A DNA stretch of 64,000 bases, from assembly GCA_945859605.1 (NCBI GenBank), contig OX243818.1, positions 34,831,294-34,895,293 on the forward strand, read 5' to 3'. The notes under the pieces are model-generated. The model ran no database searches. It was not told where the DNA came from and saw only the letters and a program-made list of their open reading frames with translations. The stretch's first letter is position 1. Each line of letters begins with the position of its first letter. Positions 29,220 to 40,655 of this stretch are shown one piece after another. Origin of the DNA: Lumbricus rubellus (lineage: Eukaryota; Annelida; Clitellata; Crassiclitellata; Lumbricidae). The translations under genes were made by a program, and so were the position numbers.

Positions 29220-29549
29220 TCACAAACTAATGAGCTTTCGAGCTTCTACGCAGGCGAGATAATATTTATGTCTGCAATTTTTGCATTCATTCGCCTTTCC
29301 ATCTTTTTGAAATCGATTGTTGACGTATTCCGATATGTTCTGATTTACCTTACACCGGCTGCAAACTTTTGTGTCTTTTGTCTCCCTAATTTCCTGTCTT
29401 GCGTATTTGTGTGCAAGCTCTTTCACTTTGGCATTTTTACAAATTTTACAGCTGGGGTAATACCCGCTCTTCTGTGAGTTATCTTTGTGAAATTCGTCCA
29501 AGCTTTTTTCTATTTTGCATTTAGAACACACTTTTTTTGCCGCATCCAT
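29220..29549 (-). CDS. paired zinc-finger (CxxC) protein
   Basis: 109 residues containing two copies of a Cys4 module: CSKCKIEKSLDEFHKDN...CKICK (about 8-38) and CSRCKVNQNISEYVNN...CKNCR (about 63-93). Similar modules precede HNH nucleases in phages, but no HNH motif is present here. Likely a nucleic-acid or protein-binding accessory of the element. Starts 17 bp after the PolB stop. Confidence 0.7.
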   Translation of the reverse strand: MDAAKKVCSKCKIEKSLDEFHKDNSQKSGYYPSCKICKNAKVKELAHKYARQEIRETKDTKVCSRCKVNQNISEYVNNRFQKDGKANECKNCRHKYYLACVEARKLISL

Positions 29550-29565
29550 TTTATATTAGTGTAAA

Positions 29566-32500
29566 TTATTCTTTATTTTGTTTAGTTTTCAGCGTGTAGT
29601 GCCCATAGGCTAGGGTGTGGATCCCGTCGTCCATTATTACTCTTTTGTCGTCGTTTGCTGAGAGAGCTATTTTATTTACTTCTTCGGTGTAAATTTCATG
29701 GCGATAGGAGCGAATGACGTTCATCGCTCTCGACTGTTGTCTTTTCGTAAACACGCAGTCTTTGTAATCTGCGTGAGTGATTGATTTCTTGACGACGTTC
29801 TTTTTCACACCCTTACATTTCTTGTAGTCTTCACCCGCCATTTTGTAAGAGTACAACTTGGATCGCAGACCGACAAATTCTTCAATCTGTTTTCCCGCGG
29901 CCTCGTCTTTGAACATACCAACCACTTTTTTATTTACACCCGTTTCTATGCCGGATGGGTGATCGCTCGGATAGTCTGAAGTATCGAACATACTTTGGAC
30001 GTCGGGGGAAATATCTTTGTAGAAGTCTTCCGTTTTAATTTCATACGCCAAAGAATCGGTATCGGTGAATAATAGCTTGGCCCTATCTCCGTACTTGGCC
30101 TTGATGTAATTATAATGAAAATCATACATGAGCGTCTTACTGGTGTCTAATATACACATCCCTAGATATATCGGCTTGTTGTAAAACAACTTGGTCTTTT
30201 TCATGTGAACGGCGATGAGGTTTTCATCGAAAATCGTTCGTCTATCGTAATTAGTTTTCGCGACTAGTTTGATGGCCTCCTTCTCATCACTCACCAATCG
30301 TATGTCAACTCGATTCTCGATAGCTTCCATTGTTTTACCGAAAACGCTATTGTTCATCAGCTTGAAAAAGTCTTTCTCAAAATCGTTCGTAGCTTTCGTT
30401 CTCAGGTTGGTATTCAAATCGATATACTTTTTCAGCCAGGCACTTTCCACGAATTTTATTCCCCGATGTATTTTTACGATTTTCAATCCGAGACGTTCAT
30501 ACAATTTTAAATTTTCGTAATGAACGACGTACTTTACTTTGTCATTCAAGTTTGGAATGAGTTTCGCTACATCTGATCCCGCAGGTTTTACACTCTCTGG
30601 AGCTAGTGGATAATCATTATGCAGGTCGTGCAATTCTTTTGGATATTCTAAGTCGACTTCCAACACACATCCCACTCCATCTCGTTCGGTAATGTTTCTC
30701 CAATCATTCAATTCGTCATCGTTCATCCATTCAAACCCATGAGTTGGCAACGGCTTGCTCATCGCCCATCCATACAAGTTGTTCGCGTCCAAGTATGGAA
30801 TGAATACTGAATGTTGGGTGGGATTGAAAGCTTCTCCCATGTACTCGTTGTTCGCTTTCGCGTATCGGTGGGAAATCGTGCTGACACCTCCCCGTATTCC
30901 CTGCTTGATCATCAGTAACATATCGTAGTCACTCAACAACTCCAACTCTACACCAGTCGTCTTCAACGCCGCATCCCATGCAAGTCCTGGGCTAGTGTAG
31001 TACCACGCAGGATCTAGGTTGTAGTGCTTCATACAGACGTCTCTGAAGTTTTCGAACACATCCGCTAATAATAGAACATCCGATAAATTGTACAAGTCAT
31101 GATATTGACGTAATGTTTTGCATTCAAATTTGTCCCATACCGTTTTCGCGTGCGCGTAATCTTTTTCGCTGATACCCGAATCGGTTAGTTTTGAATAGAA
31201 GGCATGCTTCGATGGTAATTCGGTTTCGTTTAATCTTTCAACACCGTCGACGTAATCATATGGGTAAACGCCTTTTCTGAGTAAAAGATCCAGCTTCTCA
31301 CCTTCAAAAAATTTCCCTAAATTCTTGCACTGATCTTTCTGAAGATTTTTCGATAACGCGTCGAGACTCTGGGGCATGAATCTTAAACTATCGATGAAAC
31401 GTAATTCGCGCTTGACTTCTCTCTCTTTTCCATCTGCATCTACAAATCTATCGACGACGACCTCTCTGCTGAATGAGATATACTTTTCTTCGTTGCAGGG
31501 AATGCATTTGATTTTCTCGCCGTGTTCACCTCGTAATTTCTTGATAAATAAATGGCTGTCATAACCGGTCAAATTGTGAAATACGACAGGGAAGAACTTG
31601 GGGACTTTGTATTTCAGATTACAAAGGTTGTGAGCGGCACCTCTAAATTTTCCAGTCAAATGACAGTGATCTCGTACCGGTTTTTCTTCGCCTATAAATT
31701 CTCGTTCGCATATATGGCAAACAGTAGCCGAGTCGAAGAGCCCCTGCTCTTTCTTGCCGAATATCATCTTCTTGGGGAATTTGAACTCGTTGTATATTCG
31801 TTTTACATTTTCTTCGATAGAGTCTATGAATAACTGAGCAACATCATCGTCTTCGTTTTCAGCTGTAAACCGCACCGGCTCTTGGGAATAAACATCATCG
31901 TCGAAGCATTTCAAATGATAACAAAACGAGCTGGGCGTATGTTTTTGATACTTGTTGGTGTAAGACGTGCTAGGAACGGGCTGACATGTACCGATAGGTT
32001 TGATGAACGATTCAAAGTCGGCAAAATACAAAAACGGTACACGCATCTTTCTATAGTAATGTGCAAAACTTAGCATAGTCCCAGGTTCCGGAAGTTCTAT
32101 TCGTTGGGCGTCCTGCTGCGAACAGTACTCAGTATGTTTGTGAAGCGATTCTTTTCTACTGAATCCTATCAAGCATCTTTTGCAATAGTACATTGATGTA
32201 GTAGTATTTTCTGTTTTCACCGCCATCAGTCTGTTGAAATTCTTGATCCAACAATAATGCTTCTTTTCTCCATCAGAAATGAGTAATAGATCTACACACC
32301 TATCATTCTCATGCTTTGATATATATAGTGGGAATACATTCACATCTTTCTCGTAACCAAAAACATTAACACTAATATTATTATTTCGCTCAAACTTACT
32401 CAGCACATTAGCGCCCGCTGCTACAGGGAATTCGATACCAGACCAATTGAGTTCCTCAGACTGTCTGATTAATTCCTTCGTAATTCTCTCCGGGTGTTCT

Positions 32501-33438
32501 TCAACGGGGTTTACAGCTCTCGTTACACACCACTTGAAGCATTCTTCATCTTTGTTCTTCATATTAATAATAGCCTTTTTATTCGCTAAATAATCTGGAA
32601 GTGGAATGTAGGAACTACCTTTCAATGGTTTATATACCACTGTATCGATATCCAACTTCAAAACGGTTTTGAATCTCCAATTACTCCCCCGCATCTGAAA
32701 ACTCGCCATGCTCTCCTTAATTTTATCCGCTGCGTTGGTATATATTTCTCTCACATCGGTTGCTTCTAAAATAATATCACTCTTTGATTTGAAATTAGGC
32801 TCAGCCGTTACTACTTCGCCGGTTTTCATATCTACTTTCTCCATTACGCACATGAGATCGAGTTGAACTTTTACCCCGCGATTTTTCCCTAGCAACCTAA
32901 CTACCTGCGGTCTTACAGCCTTGAGAAAAGTTGCAACATCGATCCTGTTGTTGCCATCGATCGTGTATCTTTTTGTAAACCCTTTGATAGCCGTCGCAGT
33001 CTCTCGAAGTTTGAACCTATGAATGAGCGGTTTTATTTGCGGGGGTAACTGACTAATCTCGCGAGTCAGCCAATCCGAAAAAACTATTTTATTTTTCCCC
33101 GTGTTCAAACATTTCCAAGTATTAGACAAGAATGCCGTAAGTTCCGCTTTTGCTAATCTCGAGTATCCTCGCACACCTCTCTTTTTCGCAATTTCGCGCA
33201 ATTCTCGTACAGTGGCGGGAGTTTGCGCTGGTGCTTTGGTGACCTGAGCCCGAGCGCCTAGTCGATCTCCCTGCGATATGAACGCTATGAGTTCCGCTTT
33301 TCGCAAACTCGAGTATCCTCTTTGTCCTCTCTGTTTAGGAATTTGTCGTAATTCTTTCAGATTATACGATGAGTAGTCCAATTTATATTGGGATATCTCG
33401 TCTTTAGCTCGCGCCGTATATTCCATTTTTTCAGTCAT
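29566..33438 (-). CDS. protein-primed family B DNA polymerase
   Basis: 1290 residues. Order: two SAP/Rho-N-like motifs (26-53, 76-104); C2H2 finger (419-439); exonuclease motif I FADFE (472-476); an endonuclease VII-like Cys/His segment with DHCHLTGKFRG (about 574-607); Exo II HNLTGYDSH (621-629); Exo III SDVLLLADVF (about 786); YxGG-like GIRGGVST (848-855); motif A DANNLYG (884-890); motif B NNSVFGK (1029-1035); motif C DTDS (1126-1129). All catalytic residues are present, so it should replicate the linear element by protein priming. Starts at the first ATG after the right inverted repeat. Confidence 0.97.
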   Translation of the reverse strand: MTEKMEYTARAKDEISQYKLDYSSYNLKELRQIPKQRGQRGYSSLRKAELIAFISQGDRLGARAQVTKAPAQTPATVRELREIAKKRGVRGYSRLAKAELTAFLSNTWKCLNTGKNKIVFSDWLTREISQLPPQIKPLIHRFKLRETATAIKGFTKRYTIDGNNRIDVATFLKAVRPQVVRLLGKNRGVKVQLDLMCVMEKVDMKTGEVVTAEPNFKSKSDIILEATDVREIYTNAADKIKESMASFQMRGSNWRFKTVLKLDIDTVVYKPLKGSSYIPLPDYLANKKAIINMKNKDEECFKWCVTRAVNPVEEHPERITKELIRQSEELNWSGIEFPVAAGANVLSKFERNNNISVNVFGYEKDVNVFPLYISKHENDRCVDLLLISDGEKKHYCWIKNFNRLMAVKTENTTTSMYYCKRCLIGFSRKESLHKHTEYCSQQDAQRIELPEPGTMLSFAHYYRKMRVPFLYFADFESFIKPIGTCQPVPSTSYTNKYQKHTPSSFCYHLKCFDDDVYSQEPVRFTAENEDDDVAQLFIDSIEENVKRIYNEFKFPKKMIFGKKEQGLFDSATVCHICEREFIGEEKPVRDHCHLTGKFRGAAHNLCNLKYKVPKFFPVVFHNLTGYDSHLFIKKLRGEHGEKIKCIPCNEEKYISFSREVVVDRFVDADGKEREVKRELRFIDSLRFMPQSLDALSKNLQKDQCKNLGKFFEGEKLDLLLRKGVYPYDYVDGVERLNETELPSKHAFYSKLTDSGISEKDYAHAKTVWDKFECKTLRQYHDLYNLSDVLLLADVFENFRDVCMKHYNLDPAWYYTSPGLAWDAALKTTGVELELLSDYDMLLMIKQGIRGGVSTISHRYAKANNEYMGEAFNPTQHSVFIPYLDANNLYGWAMSKPLPTHGFEWMNDDELNDWRNITERDGVGCVLEVDLEYPKELHDLHNDYPLAPESVKPAGSDVAKLIPNLNDKVKYVVHYENLKLYERLGLKIVKIHRGIKFVESAWLKKYIDLNTNLRTKATNDFEKDFFKLMNNSVFGKTMEAIENRVDIRLVSDEKEAIKLVAKTNYDRRTIFDENLIAVHMKKTKLFYNKPIYLGMCILDTSKTLMYDFHYNYIKAKYGDRAKLLFTDTDSLAYEIKTEDFYKDISPDVQSMFDTSDYPSDHPSGIETGVNKKVVGMFKDEAAGKQIEEFVGLRSKLYSYKMAGEDYKKCKGVKKNVVKKSITHADYKDCVFTKRQQSRAMNVIRSYRHEIYTEEVNKIALSANDDKRVIMDDGIHTLAYGHYTLKTKQNKE

Positions 33439-33670
33439 TTTATATACGCCAGAGAAAAATTTTTTTTTACTTTTTTTTTTTACTTTTTTACTTTTTTACG
33501 ACAGACGCCGAATATGAAAAAGTAATGCTATATTGGTCAAACTGCGCGGGCACTCAATTTTTAAGGCTGTATAGGTCAAATGGGCGAAAGTAAAGGCTGT
33601 ACTGGTCAAATTGGACGAAAGTCAAGGCTATACTGGTCGAATGTCCGAGCTTGCTACATTCTGTTCTACT
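33439..33670 (-). repeat. Polinton right terminal inverted repeat (reaches the PolB start codon)
   Basis: Inverted copy of 18569-18852. The A-rich GTAAAA array is shorter here, so the arms differ in length by about 50 bp while the outer 185 bp differ at only two positions. The inner end provides GGCGTATATAAAATG for PolB. Confidence 0.93.
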
Positions 33671-33676
33671 TAAGAA
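33671..33676. repeat. Polinton target-site duplication, right copy (TAAGAA)
   Basis: Identical to 18563-18568. Confidence 0.93.
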
Positions 33677-35059
33677 TGTTCAATTTAATTTAAGCAAACA
33701 ATCACAATCCAGTATACGGCGTAGTAAATTGCTGCAATGCTATATCGTAGGTATGTTTATCCAGCATAGACCTAGGCCTACATTGCACTTAATGCACTAA
33801 TGTCATTCAGTCGGTTCAGTTCTGCTTCAGCACTTCAAAGGTGTGTTCTTATGCGATTGCCTGATCCAACCCAGAACTCTTTGTCGAAAAAATACATTCA
33901 ATCAAATAATTGTTTTTCGCATTTTTCAACACTTTCACGTGCGTATATTCCCTTCCATGTTCTCTGGGCATCGCTGAATCGCTGACTGATGCGTAGGATA
34001 ATAGACCTAAGACATAATGCAACTTTCGAGTTACAGCAATTTGCAAACCAGTGACGTGTACTTAGCTCTTATCAGAAAGAAAACCATTTGCTTTAAATTA
34101 ATTATAACCGAAGAATTTATCGAATTAAATTTCCTGCTACGCTACCGGAAGTACCGGTTTCAATGACGCACAGGCCTACATTTGACGTCAGATTATACGT
34201 AGGTTATGGGTCGCCGAGTAAACCATGAATAAAATTTTCTTGTATGGTACCGTACGTACCATACGCGTATTCTATTTTTGAAAGGTACGTAACGTATTTT
34301 AACGTATTCTATTTTAGGGTACGCGTACCCTCGAGTAATGAAAGAGGGTATACAGGGATGGACATCCTGCTGGGGAGGGTCAGCCAAGTAAAAATTCCCA
34401 AGAAAAATTAACCAAGATAGCCGAAATGAAAAATATTAAATCAAATTAGGTGATGACATATTGCAGAAATGCTTAAACTGACAAGAGCATGTAGAGAAAC
34501 AAACTTAACTAATATTTATGTACTTAAGTAAAACATTAAGTTAACGACATGTGGTCATGTGCACTTCAAGTAGCTTTAGTAAAGTAGAAAAACACAAAGT
34601 TTCTGTTCAAATACACGGCGAAAAATAAAATAATTGTTATCTGCTGCATCCATTGCCCGATGGTCGATTAGGGAGAGGCTAACGTTACAGTGTTTTGTTT
34701 TGCAACGTGTTGTTATTTTTCGCTCGCTATGACTATTAATATCATTTGGGCTAGTTAGCGCAAAGAGCGCCTCTGAGTAGCTTTCTGAAGAGGCGCTATA
34801 TAAATTCTCAGAATGAATGAATGAGTTACTGAGGTATGCTGACCCGAGTAGGGTAGCATCTTTCTACATTTGTGGGCTGCTAGTGGGCATTTTCTGCTAG
34901 ATCTACATAGGCTATTATTTTAGCAATTAAGTTTTGGCCCAATGCAAATCGTTGAACATTTATTTGTTCTCAACGAGAGCCACATAAATTCCTCACCGAT
35001 GAATATGAACGCAAGACTCCAATAGCTAGGCTGTAGCATGTACTATTTACGAAGCAGGG
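33677..35059. other. no gene seen; holds the right copy of the dispersed repeat and a SINE-like tail
   Basis: GTACGTACCATACGCGTATT...GGGTACGCGTACCCTCGAG at about 34240-34338 mirrors 18440-18525 in direct orientation. At 34766-34815 GAGCGCCTCTGAGTAG...GAGGCGCTATATAAAT is a SINE-type tail followed by (GAAT)n. Confidence 0.6.
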
Positions 35060-35559
35060 CGTTTTGGCGCCGCCGTTTTGGCGCCGGACGTTTTGGCGCC
35101 GGACTTTTTGGCGCTGGATTTTTTTTCACCCTCGTTCTAAAGTATAACAATTATAATAATATTGTAGGTAATTGTAGTAGGTTCATCTACGCACATTTTG
35201 AGATAAATTTTGTAATGATATTCCACGCCATTCCAAAGTTATGCCCGAAGTAGCTAAGAATTTATGTATATAAATTGCGTCGTGAGGGTCGGTCAGGATC
35301 AGATTAGGCGTCGCGAGGGTCGGTTAAGGTTAGGTGTAGGGTTATTGTAGTCATTCGGTCCCGTATAGAGAACAAATTACGGTTAATTATTAGACCATTG
35401 AATGAAACTTGAAAAATAAAATATATTAAACAGAATTCGATCACTTCGTACTGATGTATTTCTAAACTGAACCGAAAATAAGCTGCTGTGATCAATTTTT
35501 AAATGGGCGCCAAAACGGCGGCGCCAAAACGGTCGCGCCAAAACGGCGGCGCCAAAACG
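35060..35559. mobile_element. MITE-like element with minisatellite ends
   Basis: Four tandem copies of CGTTTTGGCGCCG-like words (35060-35118) face four inverted copies CGGCGCCAAAACG (35505-35559) across about 390 bp of noncoding sequence. Confidence 0.65.
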
Positions 35560-35639
35560 TCACATACCGTACAATTTAATTTCGATGCCAGGTCAAAATC
35601 TTGGGAATTGAAGCTGTGGAGGCAGCATGGTAATCTAAT

Positions 35640-35667
35640 GATGATGATGATGATGATGATGATTAGA
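35640..35667. repeat. (ATG)n microsatellite
   Basis: About nine ATG/GAT triplets next to a transposon-like end. Confidence 0.9.
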
Positions 35668-35916
35668 CCTGGGAGTCGACCCCAATAAGTCGAGTCGACT
35701 TGGTCATCCCAAGTCGGGTCGGGTCGTTTCTGCTCACCGCAACTGACCCCAAGTCGAATTGTGTAGAGAGAAGTCACTTGAAGTTGTTTTTACCACTAGT
35801 CGACTTAAAACGACTTGAGACACAAACATAGTTACAATTGTCACTTCAAGCCAATGATCGTGAGACCAGGACAACATTTAACCAGCTTTTGTAGTGTGTT
35901 TACAAGAATGAGTGAG

Positions 35917-36780
35917 CAGGGCCGTTTTAAGAAGTTTGGGGGCCCTAGGCACAAATCCTAACGTTATTTATAAAAGTGACCCGATTTCCGACTCAATCTC
36001 TCAGGCTCAGCTAATTATAGAGTATTGCTCTAATGCATTCCTAGTGCATATCTGGTATTTTGCTACAGTTATTAGGTCTAATATTATAATATAGTTCTAA
36101 ACTGCTAACTCAGCTGACACAGCAATTTTTTCCACAAGTGCAAAATAAGGTTAAATTTAACATAGGCCTACCAGCACGTTAAAGTACTTACAACTGCTGA
36201 TAATTTGTTATAATATACAAATTGAAAGTAAGACTAATAATGAGTAAATGTCTGTTTCACAGCTTAAATTCCTTGACTGTCAGAACCATCTAATTATTAG
36301 AAACATCGCTTTCGTGTTTTGCTCTCGGCAAAGTCTTCTGTAATATCATCAAAATTCAATGACTCTAATACATCTGATTCTATGCTCATTACAGACAGAC
36401 AGTTTAATCGCTCTTGCAACATGCTGCTGCGAATTTCATTCGTTATTATTTTAGTTTTGAGAAAGAACGTTCTCCGGTGCAGTTGGTCACCATCATCGAT
36501 AGAAAAATTCTTATCGCAATTTCAACGTTCGGAAATGTTGATTCCAATTTGTCATTCTTAATCATGGCATATATTAATGACATAGATGGCACCAATGTTT
36601 TCGCAGGTGATATTGGCATATAGAGCATTATTTTGTAGCTTGCATCTAAGTGAAATTTTAAAATAAATTTATGTATTTAATGCTTGACGTAGTGTTATTT
36701 TCTTGGGTCACCGCGGGGCCCCCCTTTAGCGCGGGGCCCTAGGCCCGTGCCTCGCGTGCCTAGGCCTTAAAACGGCTCTG
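35917..36780. mobile_element. hAT element with transposase remnant
   Basis: CAGGGCCGTTTTAAG at the left and CTTAAAACGGCTCTG at the right, with a shared GGGCCCTAGG word next to each. Perfect 8-bp duplication TGAGTGAG at 35909-35916 and 36781-36788. Confidence 0.9.
36314..36628 (-). pseudogene. C-terminal (hATC dimerisation) fragment of a hAT transposase
   Basis: Minus-strand frame contains IFLSMMVTNCTGERSFSKLK, the conserved hATC block, up to a stop near 36446. The protein continues in another frame (NEIRSSMLQERLNCLSVM...) to about 36314. So a frameshift plus loss of the N-terminal part. Confidence 0.75.
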
Positions 36781-37885
36781 TGAGTGAGACCTTTGCTAAA
36801 CATAGACTTTGCCTACTGATTATTCTACCGGTAGGCTATCTGCCGATCTATTTATAATTATATTTTTTTCTATGCTAAGACGTCACGCATAGGCACGCGC
36901 TTAATCAAAACGGTGAAACAAAATGTTACTAAATTATTATTAGCACGTGTGCTTATTAAGACATGAACATGAGCAAATCAGTGAACTTCTAGTAGTCAGT
37001 GAATTCGGCGCAAAGAAAACTGGATCTAAGGCCTAAGGCAATAATTGATAGGCTATTTTTGAGCTACTTTGGTACGCTGCATCTGCAGTACTGTTGTCTG
37101 CAGACGAAAAAGCTATTGTATACGGGTTAATTGAACAATGAAAGACTTTAGCCTACTGTCAGTAAGTAGGCTTAGGCAGCAAGTTAGGCTACTATATAGT
37201 AGAAGCCTACTGCCGGATTATGATTGCAGTGCTATTTGCTAAGTTGCGGAATAATGTTAATAGCCGAATAATTATGACAACGGACTTTCAAATTAAATTA
37301 CAGGTAGGCTATAATCATAACATTCAGATTCAGTGCAAGTGTGCAACAATGCAGTCCACAGTCTCCCATTTTATCTTAGACCTTGTGCGTTTTAAAAATT
37401 TATTCAATATTAATATTAATTTAAAAATTAATAATAATGAGTGTAATCTAAATAATCACAGACAATGGGCAAGCTGAAATTCATAGTCCTAATAATTTGA
37501 CGTCGCATTGTCTAGAGCCTCTAGGCTACTGTAGATGGCCCAAAGCACCACGAAACTATTCAAACTGAAACACAAACAGCCTGAAATGAACTTAATAAAC
37601 TTTAACAAATTCATGCATCAATTAAGTGTTGAGGCCTCATTACTCATTGGCATATAAAATTAATGCTTGCCAGAAAAATCGCCTGACTTCTTGCATTAGC
37701 CTATTAGCCGCACGTAGACCAAGGCTACTGCTAGGATACCATGTCAGAAGTCGACTTCAAGTCGGAAGTCGGTTGTTTTTCTGCCAAGTCGGGTCAAGTC
37801 GTTTTGACTCCAAGAAGTCGACTTCAAGTCGACCTCAAGTCACTTTAGGGTCAAGTGGGGTCAGATTAGCTGACCAGAGTCTAAC

Positions 37886-37887
37886 GA

Positions 37888-37921
<34 letters not shown>

Positions 37922-37988
37922 GGTGGTGGTGGTGGTGGTGGTGGTGGTGGTGGTGGTGGTGGTGGTGGTGGTGGTGGTGGTGGTGGTG
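37886..37988. repeat. (GAT)n followed by (GGT)n microsatellite
   Basis: Seven or so GAT copies then about 27 GGT copies. Confidence 0.97.
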
Positions 37989-38788
37989 CAGGACTAGAAT
38001 CATGATAATTATGATCGGTTGAAAAATTCAGTTTTCAGTCTGTCGACGATGACGAACCAATAATGACTAACCTGGAACCCCCTTGAATTTGTGAGCAAAA
38101 ACGAAAGAAGATGGCGAGGGTTGAACGTCAAAATTTACAATCAAGATGCCGTCCACACGCTTACGACACTGATGAAGTAAAGTCAGAAACTCGATACTTG
38201 ACATCACTAGAAGACATCAGTTAATCCGAAAAAAAACGAGCGAGTTTCGCCACACTCAGAGTAAATATCTGCCATAACAACGACCGTGTTGGCCGACGAC
38301 CATAGAGCTATCACCATATAGCCTACATGTAGGGCCTGTAGGCCTACATGTGCGTTAACAAAACAACCATGCCCAATTGTCCATACGTGATCCTAGGGCA
38401 TCTTCCGTTCGCTGTTTACCTGTTCGGCTACCATGTCCATGTCTTTTGTGCCTGTGTGTTGTCATTCGACTCCGGTTGAATGACTTGAATCCCGGAGGGA
38501 TTCCTTTCATCAGGGCTGGGGTCGCAATCCCGGGTAGGTAGTTAGGTACACACAGTCGATATATCTAAAGCGTCACTTTCTGGTGTCCTTTTTCTACCAC
38601 TTTGCAAAATTTGGATGTACCAGCAATGACCTTTTCAGAACACACACTCACGCACACGCACACACAGACACGCACACACATATAATTATATATCACCTAC
38701 GCCTGACTGTGAAGTGATTATTTTTTATACAACTTTGTATTACATCACTTTCAACTATAGTTTGCTTCTTAGGTCCACCGCACAAGTG

Positions 38789-38997
38789 TGGGCGCGGTGG
38801 TGTAGTGGTGGCGTCGTTGCCTTGGAGCCGGAAGGTTCGAGGTTCGAATCCACCTCGCCGTGTAAGAACCTTGGGCAAGGCCTTTGCGCAAAACTGCTCA
38901 GCGGTTTCAGCGTGAAACTCCGATGCAGTGTCCGCTCTGCATTCGGGAGCGCCTTTGAGTAGAGAAAGCTTGAAGGGGCGCTATAACAAGTGCACAT
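38789..38997 (+). mobile_element. tRNA-derived SINE
   Basis: A-box-like GGTGGTGTAGTGGTGGCG and perfect B-box GGTTCGAATCC in the tRNA-like head, a body with GTGAAACTCCGATGCAGTGT, and tail GGGGCGCTATAACAAGTGCA. A second copy lies on minus at 48604-48810. Confidence 0.85.
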
Positions 38998-40210
38998 ACA
39001 AACAATCATACAAACAAGTAATATGCATCAGCGGCTCTTCATGACTACGTTATTATTATTTTTTAAACAAAACCAGGAAGCGGTTCTGACAGAGCTCAAA
39101 GACTAATCTGGCAACTGGGTAGTCCGAATCTGATCAGTAGCCTACCTTTGCGAACGCATTTCATTGTCTGGATTTCACAAATGACCGCATCCAGGTTCAG
39201 AGTATGTTAGCTGTTCATTATTGTAGGCCTATCACCAGAATTGAATGTGTGCAGCACTTTAGCCTAAACAATAAAGTATAAAGTACGAGAGTTTCACTTA
39301 GTGTGCTTTACGCAAACAAACACGCAAATAATAATTAATACATGCATGTAAGTCAGACACACAAAATGCATGCAAGCAAATGATACCCGCACACAGCAAC
39401 TACGCGCGCGCGCACGAACATACAAATCCCACACAAGGCACACATAAATTATAAATATACTTGATGTATAAAGGCCGACCGGGTAATAGGCCTTTTGGGC
39501 GCTAGCATATTCACAGACGTTAAATCAAAACAAAAGCGACAGGCTGGGGTAAAATCCAGACAGCCAGACAGGTAGACAGCCAGACGGCTAACGTGGGTGG
39601 TGTTTAGACTAGAAACAACGAGGGAAGGAGTAGAGGAGTGGATGAATTAGGATAAGAATTGTGAAAGCAGTGCTCTCAGTATCAAGTGAAAGACCTGTGG
39701 AGAAGGAGCAGAAGATGAGGTTTTTGCAAGTTAGGGTGAGATTTTGGTCGAAAGTTTGTTCCAAAGAGCTAGCCTATGTCTATACAACGATTTGTAAATT
39801 ATAGTGACGAAGTGACAGAAAGGCAAAACAGCGTTCCGAAGTGGCGGAAGTGTAGGTCTATGTACTCTGAACAACAGACGGGGATAGGACGGATGGTAGG
39901 ATTTTAGTGTGTCATCTCATCCTAACACAGTTTTATTTGACCGCACTGGTTTAGGGAGCGCCTCTGAGTAGTCCCATTGAAGAGACGCCATGCAACACAC
40001 TTGATGAATGAGTGAATGAATATTAGCTGTGAATATTGTGGTAAAATGAATCGAGAATCTGATCTTAAACCATAAGGGAAAGTTGAATTCTGTGGCGATG
40101 TACCGTTGTGCGCAAACTATCGCAGTCAAATAGTTTTAATCTAAAATATATCTAAATCTCGAAATATTTTGTTTAATATTTGTATGCGAATCTGGAAGTC
40201 ATCGTGACTA

Positions 40211-40655
40211 TTCATCATCATCATCAATAACCTTGGGCTCAATGCCCGTAGGAGTCCGACGCCACTCTCTGTTCTGAGTCTGTCTCGTGCCATGCTGCCC
40301 AGCCTCAACCGGTCCGGTCAGCAGGTCTGCTCCTGCTCCATACCATTAACATCTTGAAGCATCTAGACCACCTTGTCTGATTGAAGAGAATCGTGGGACA
40401 GAGGCATGAAGGACAACGTGGGTCAATGCCCGTTGTGTCCCACGCTCTCTCCCCCGACCCCCTCCATCAGTCTGTCCTGACCGGCCTGTGCATGTCTGCT
40501 TCACATCATGACACCTTGAAGCATCTGGGTAGCTATGTCACTTGTGTCGTGGTTTTGGCGGATTACAATCGTCTTGGTTTTTCACTGCCAGTGTATCGCC
40601 ACCCATCTGGCAAACCTTCCTCCTTTTGTCCGGGCTTAGGACCGGCACAGAGACG
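40211..40655 (+). repeat. dispersed repeat, forward copy
   Basis: About 440 bp starting (TCA)n, GGGCTCAATGCCCGT, closely matching the reverse complement of 58496-58930. The frame across it contains the same translated block in both copies, but I recognise no protein. Confidence 0.8.

Larger units (their letters stand above)
18569..33670. mobile_element. complete Polinton/Maverick (adintovirus-like) element, 15.1 kb
   Basis: Termini AG...CT, long inverted repeats and perfect 6-bp duplications define the borders to the base. The gene set is diagnostic: protein-primed PolB, RVE integrase with chromodomain, FtsK/HerA-type packaging ATPase, adenain-like protease, double jelly-roll major capsid protein and penton-like protein, plus PLA2, membrane and fibre-like proteins that recall adintoviruses. 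The left part runs inward on plus, except the integrase/PLA2 unit; the right part runs inward on minus. Nearly all frames are intact. Two local breaks, both at A homopolymers, are described at the integrase junction and at the basic core protein. Confidence 0.96.
35668..37884. mobile_element. candidate element with TAGAC ends and AAGTCG-rich subterminal parts
   Basis: Left end TAGACCTGGGAGTCGACCCC and right end GACCAGAGTCTA are both inside GATGAT repeats and both have AAGTCGACTT-type words. The interior is interrupted by a hAT element at 35917-36780. Confidence 0.4.

Noticed and set aside
37626..37997. 123-codon frame ending in poly-Val
   Set aside because: The C-terminal third is GGT repeat; the rest has no recognised domain and spans AAGTCG repeats.
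38714..39009. Open frames on both strands across the SINE
   Set aside because: They read through a tRNA-derived SINE.
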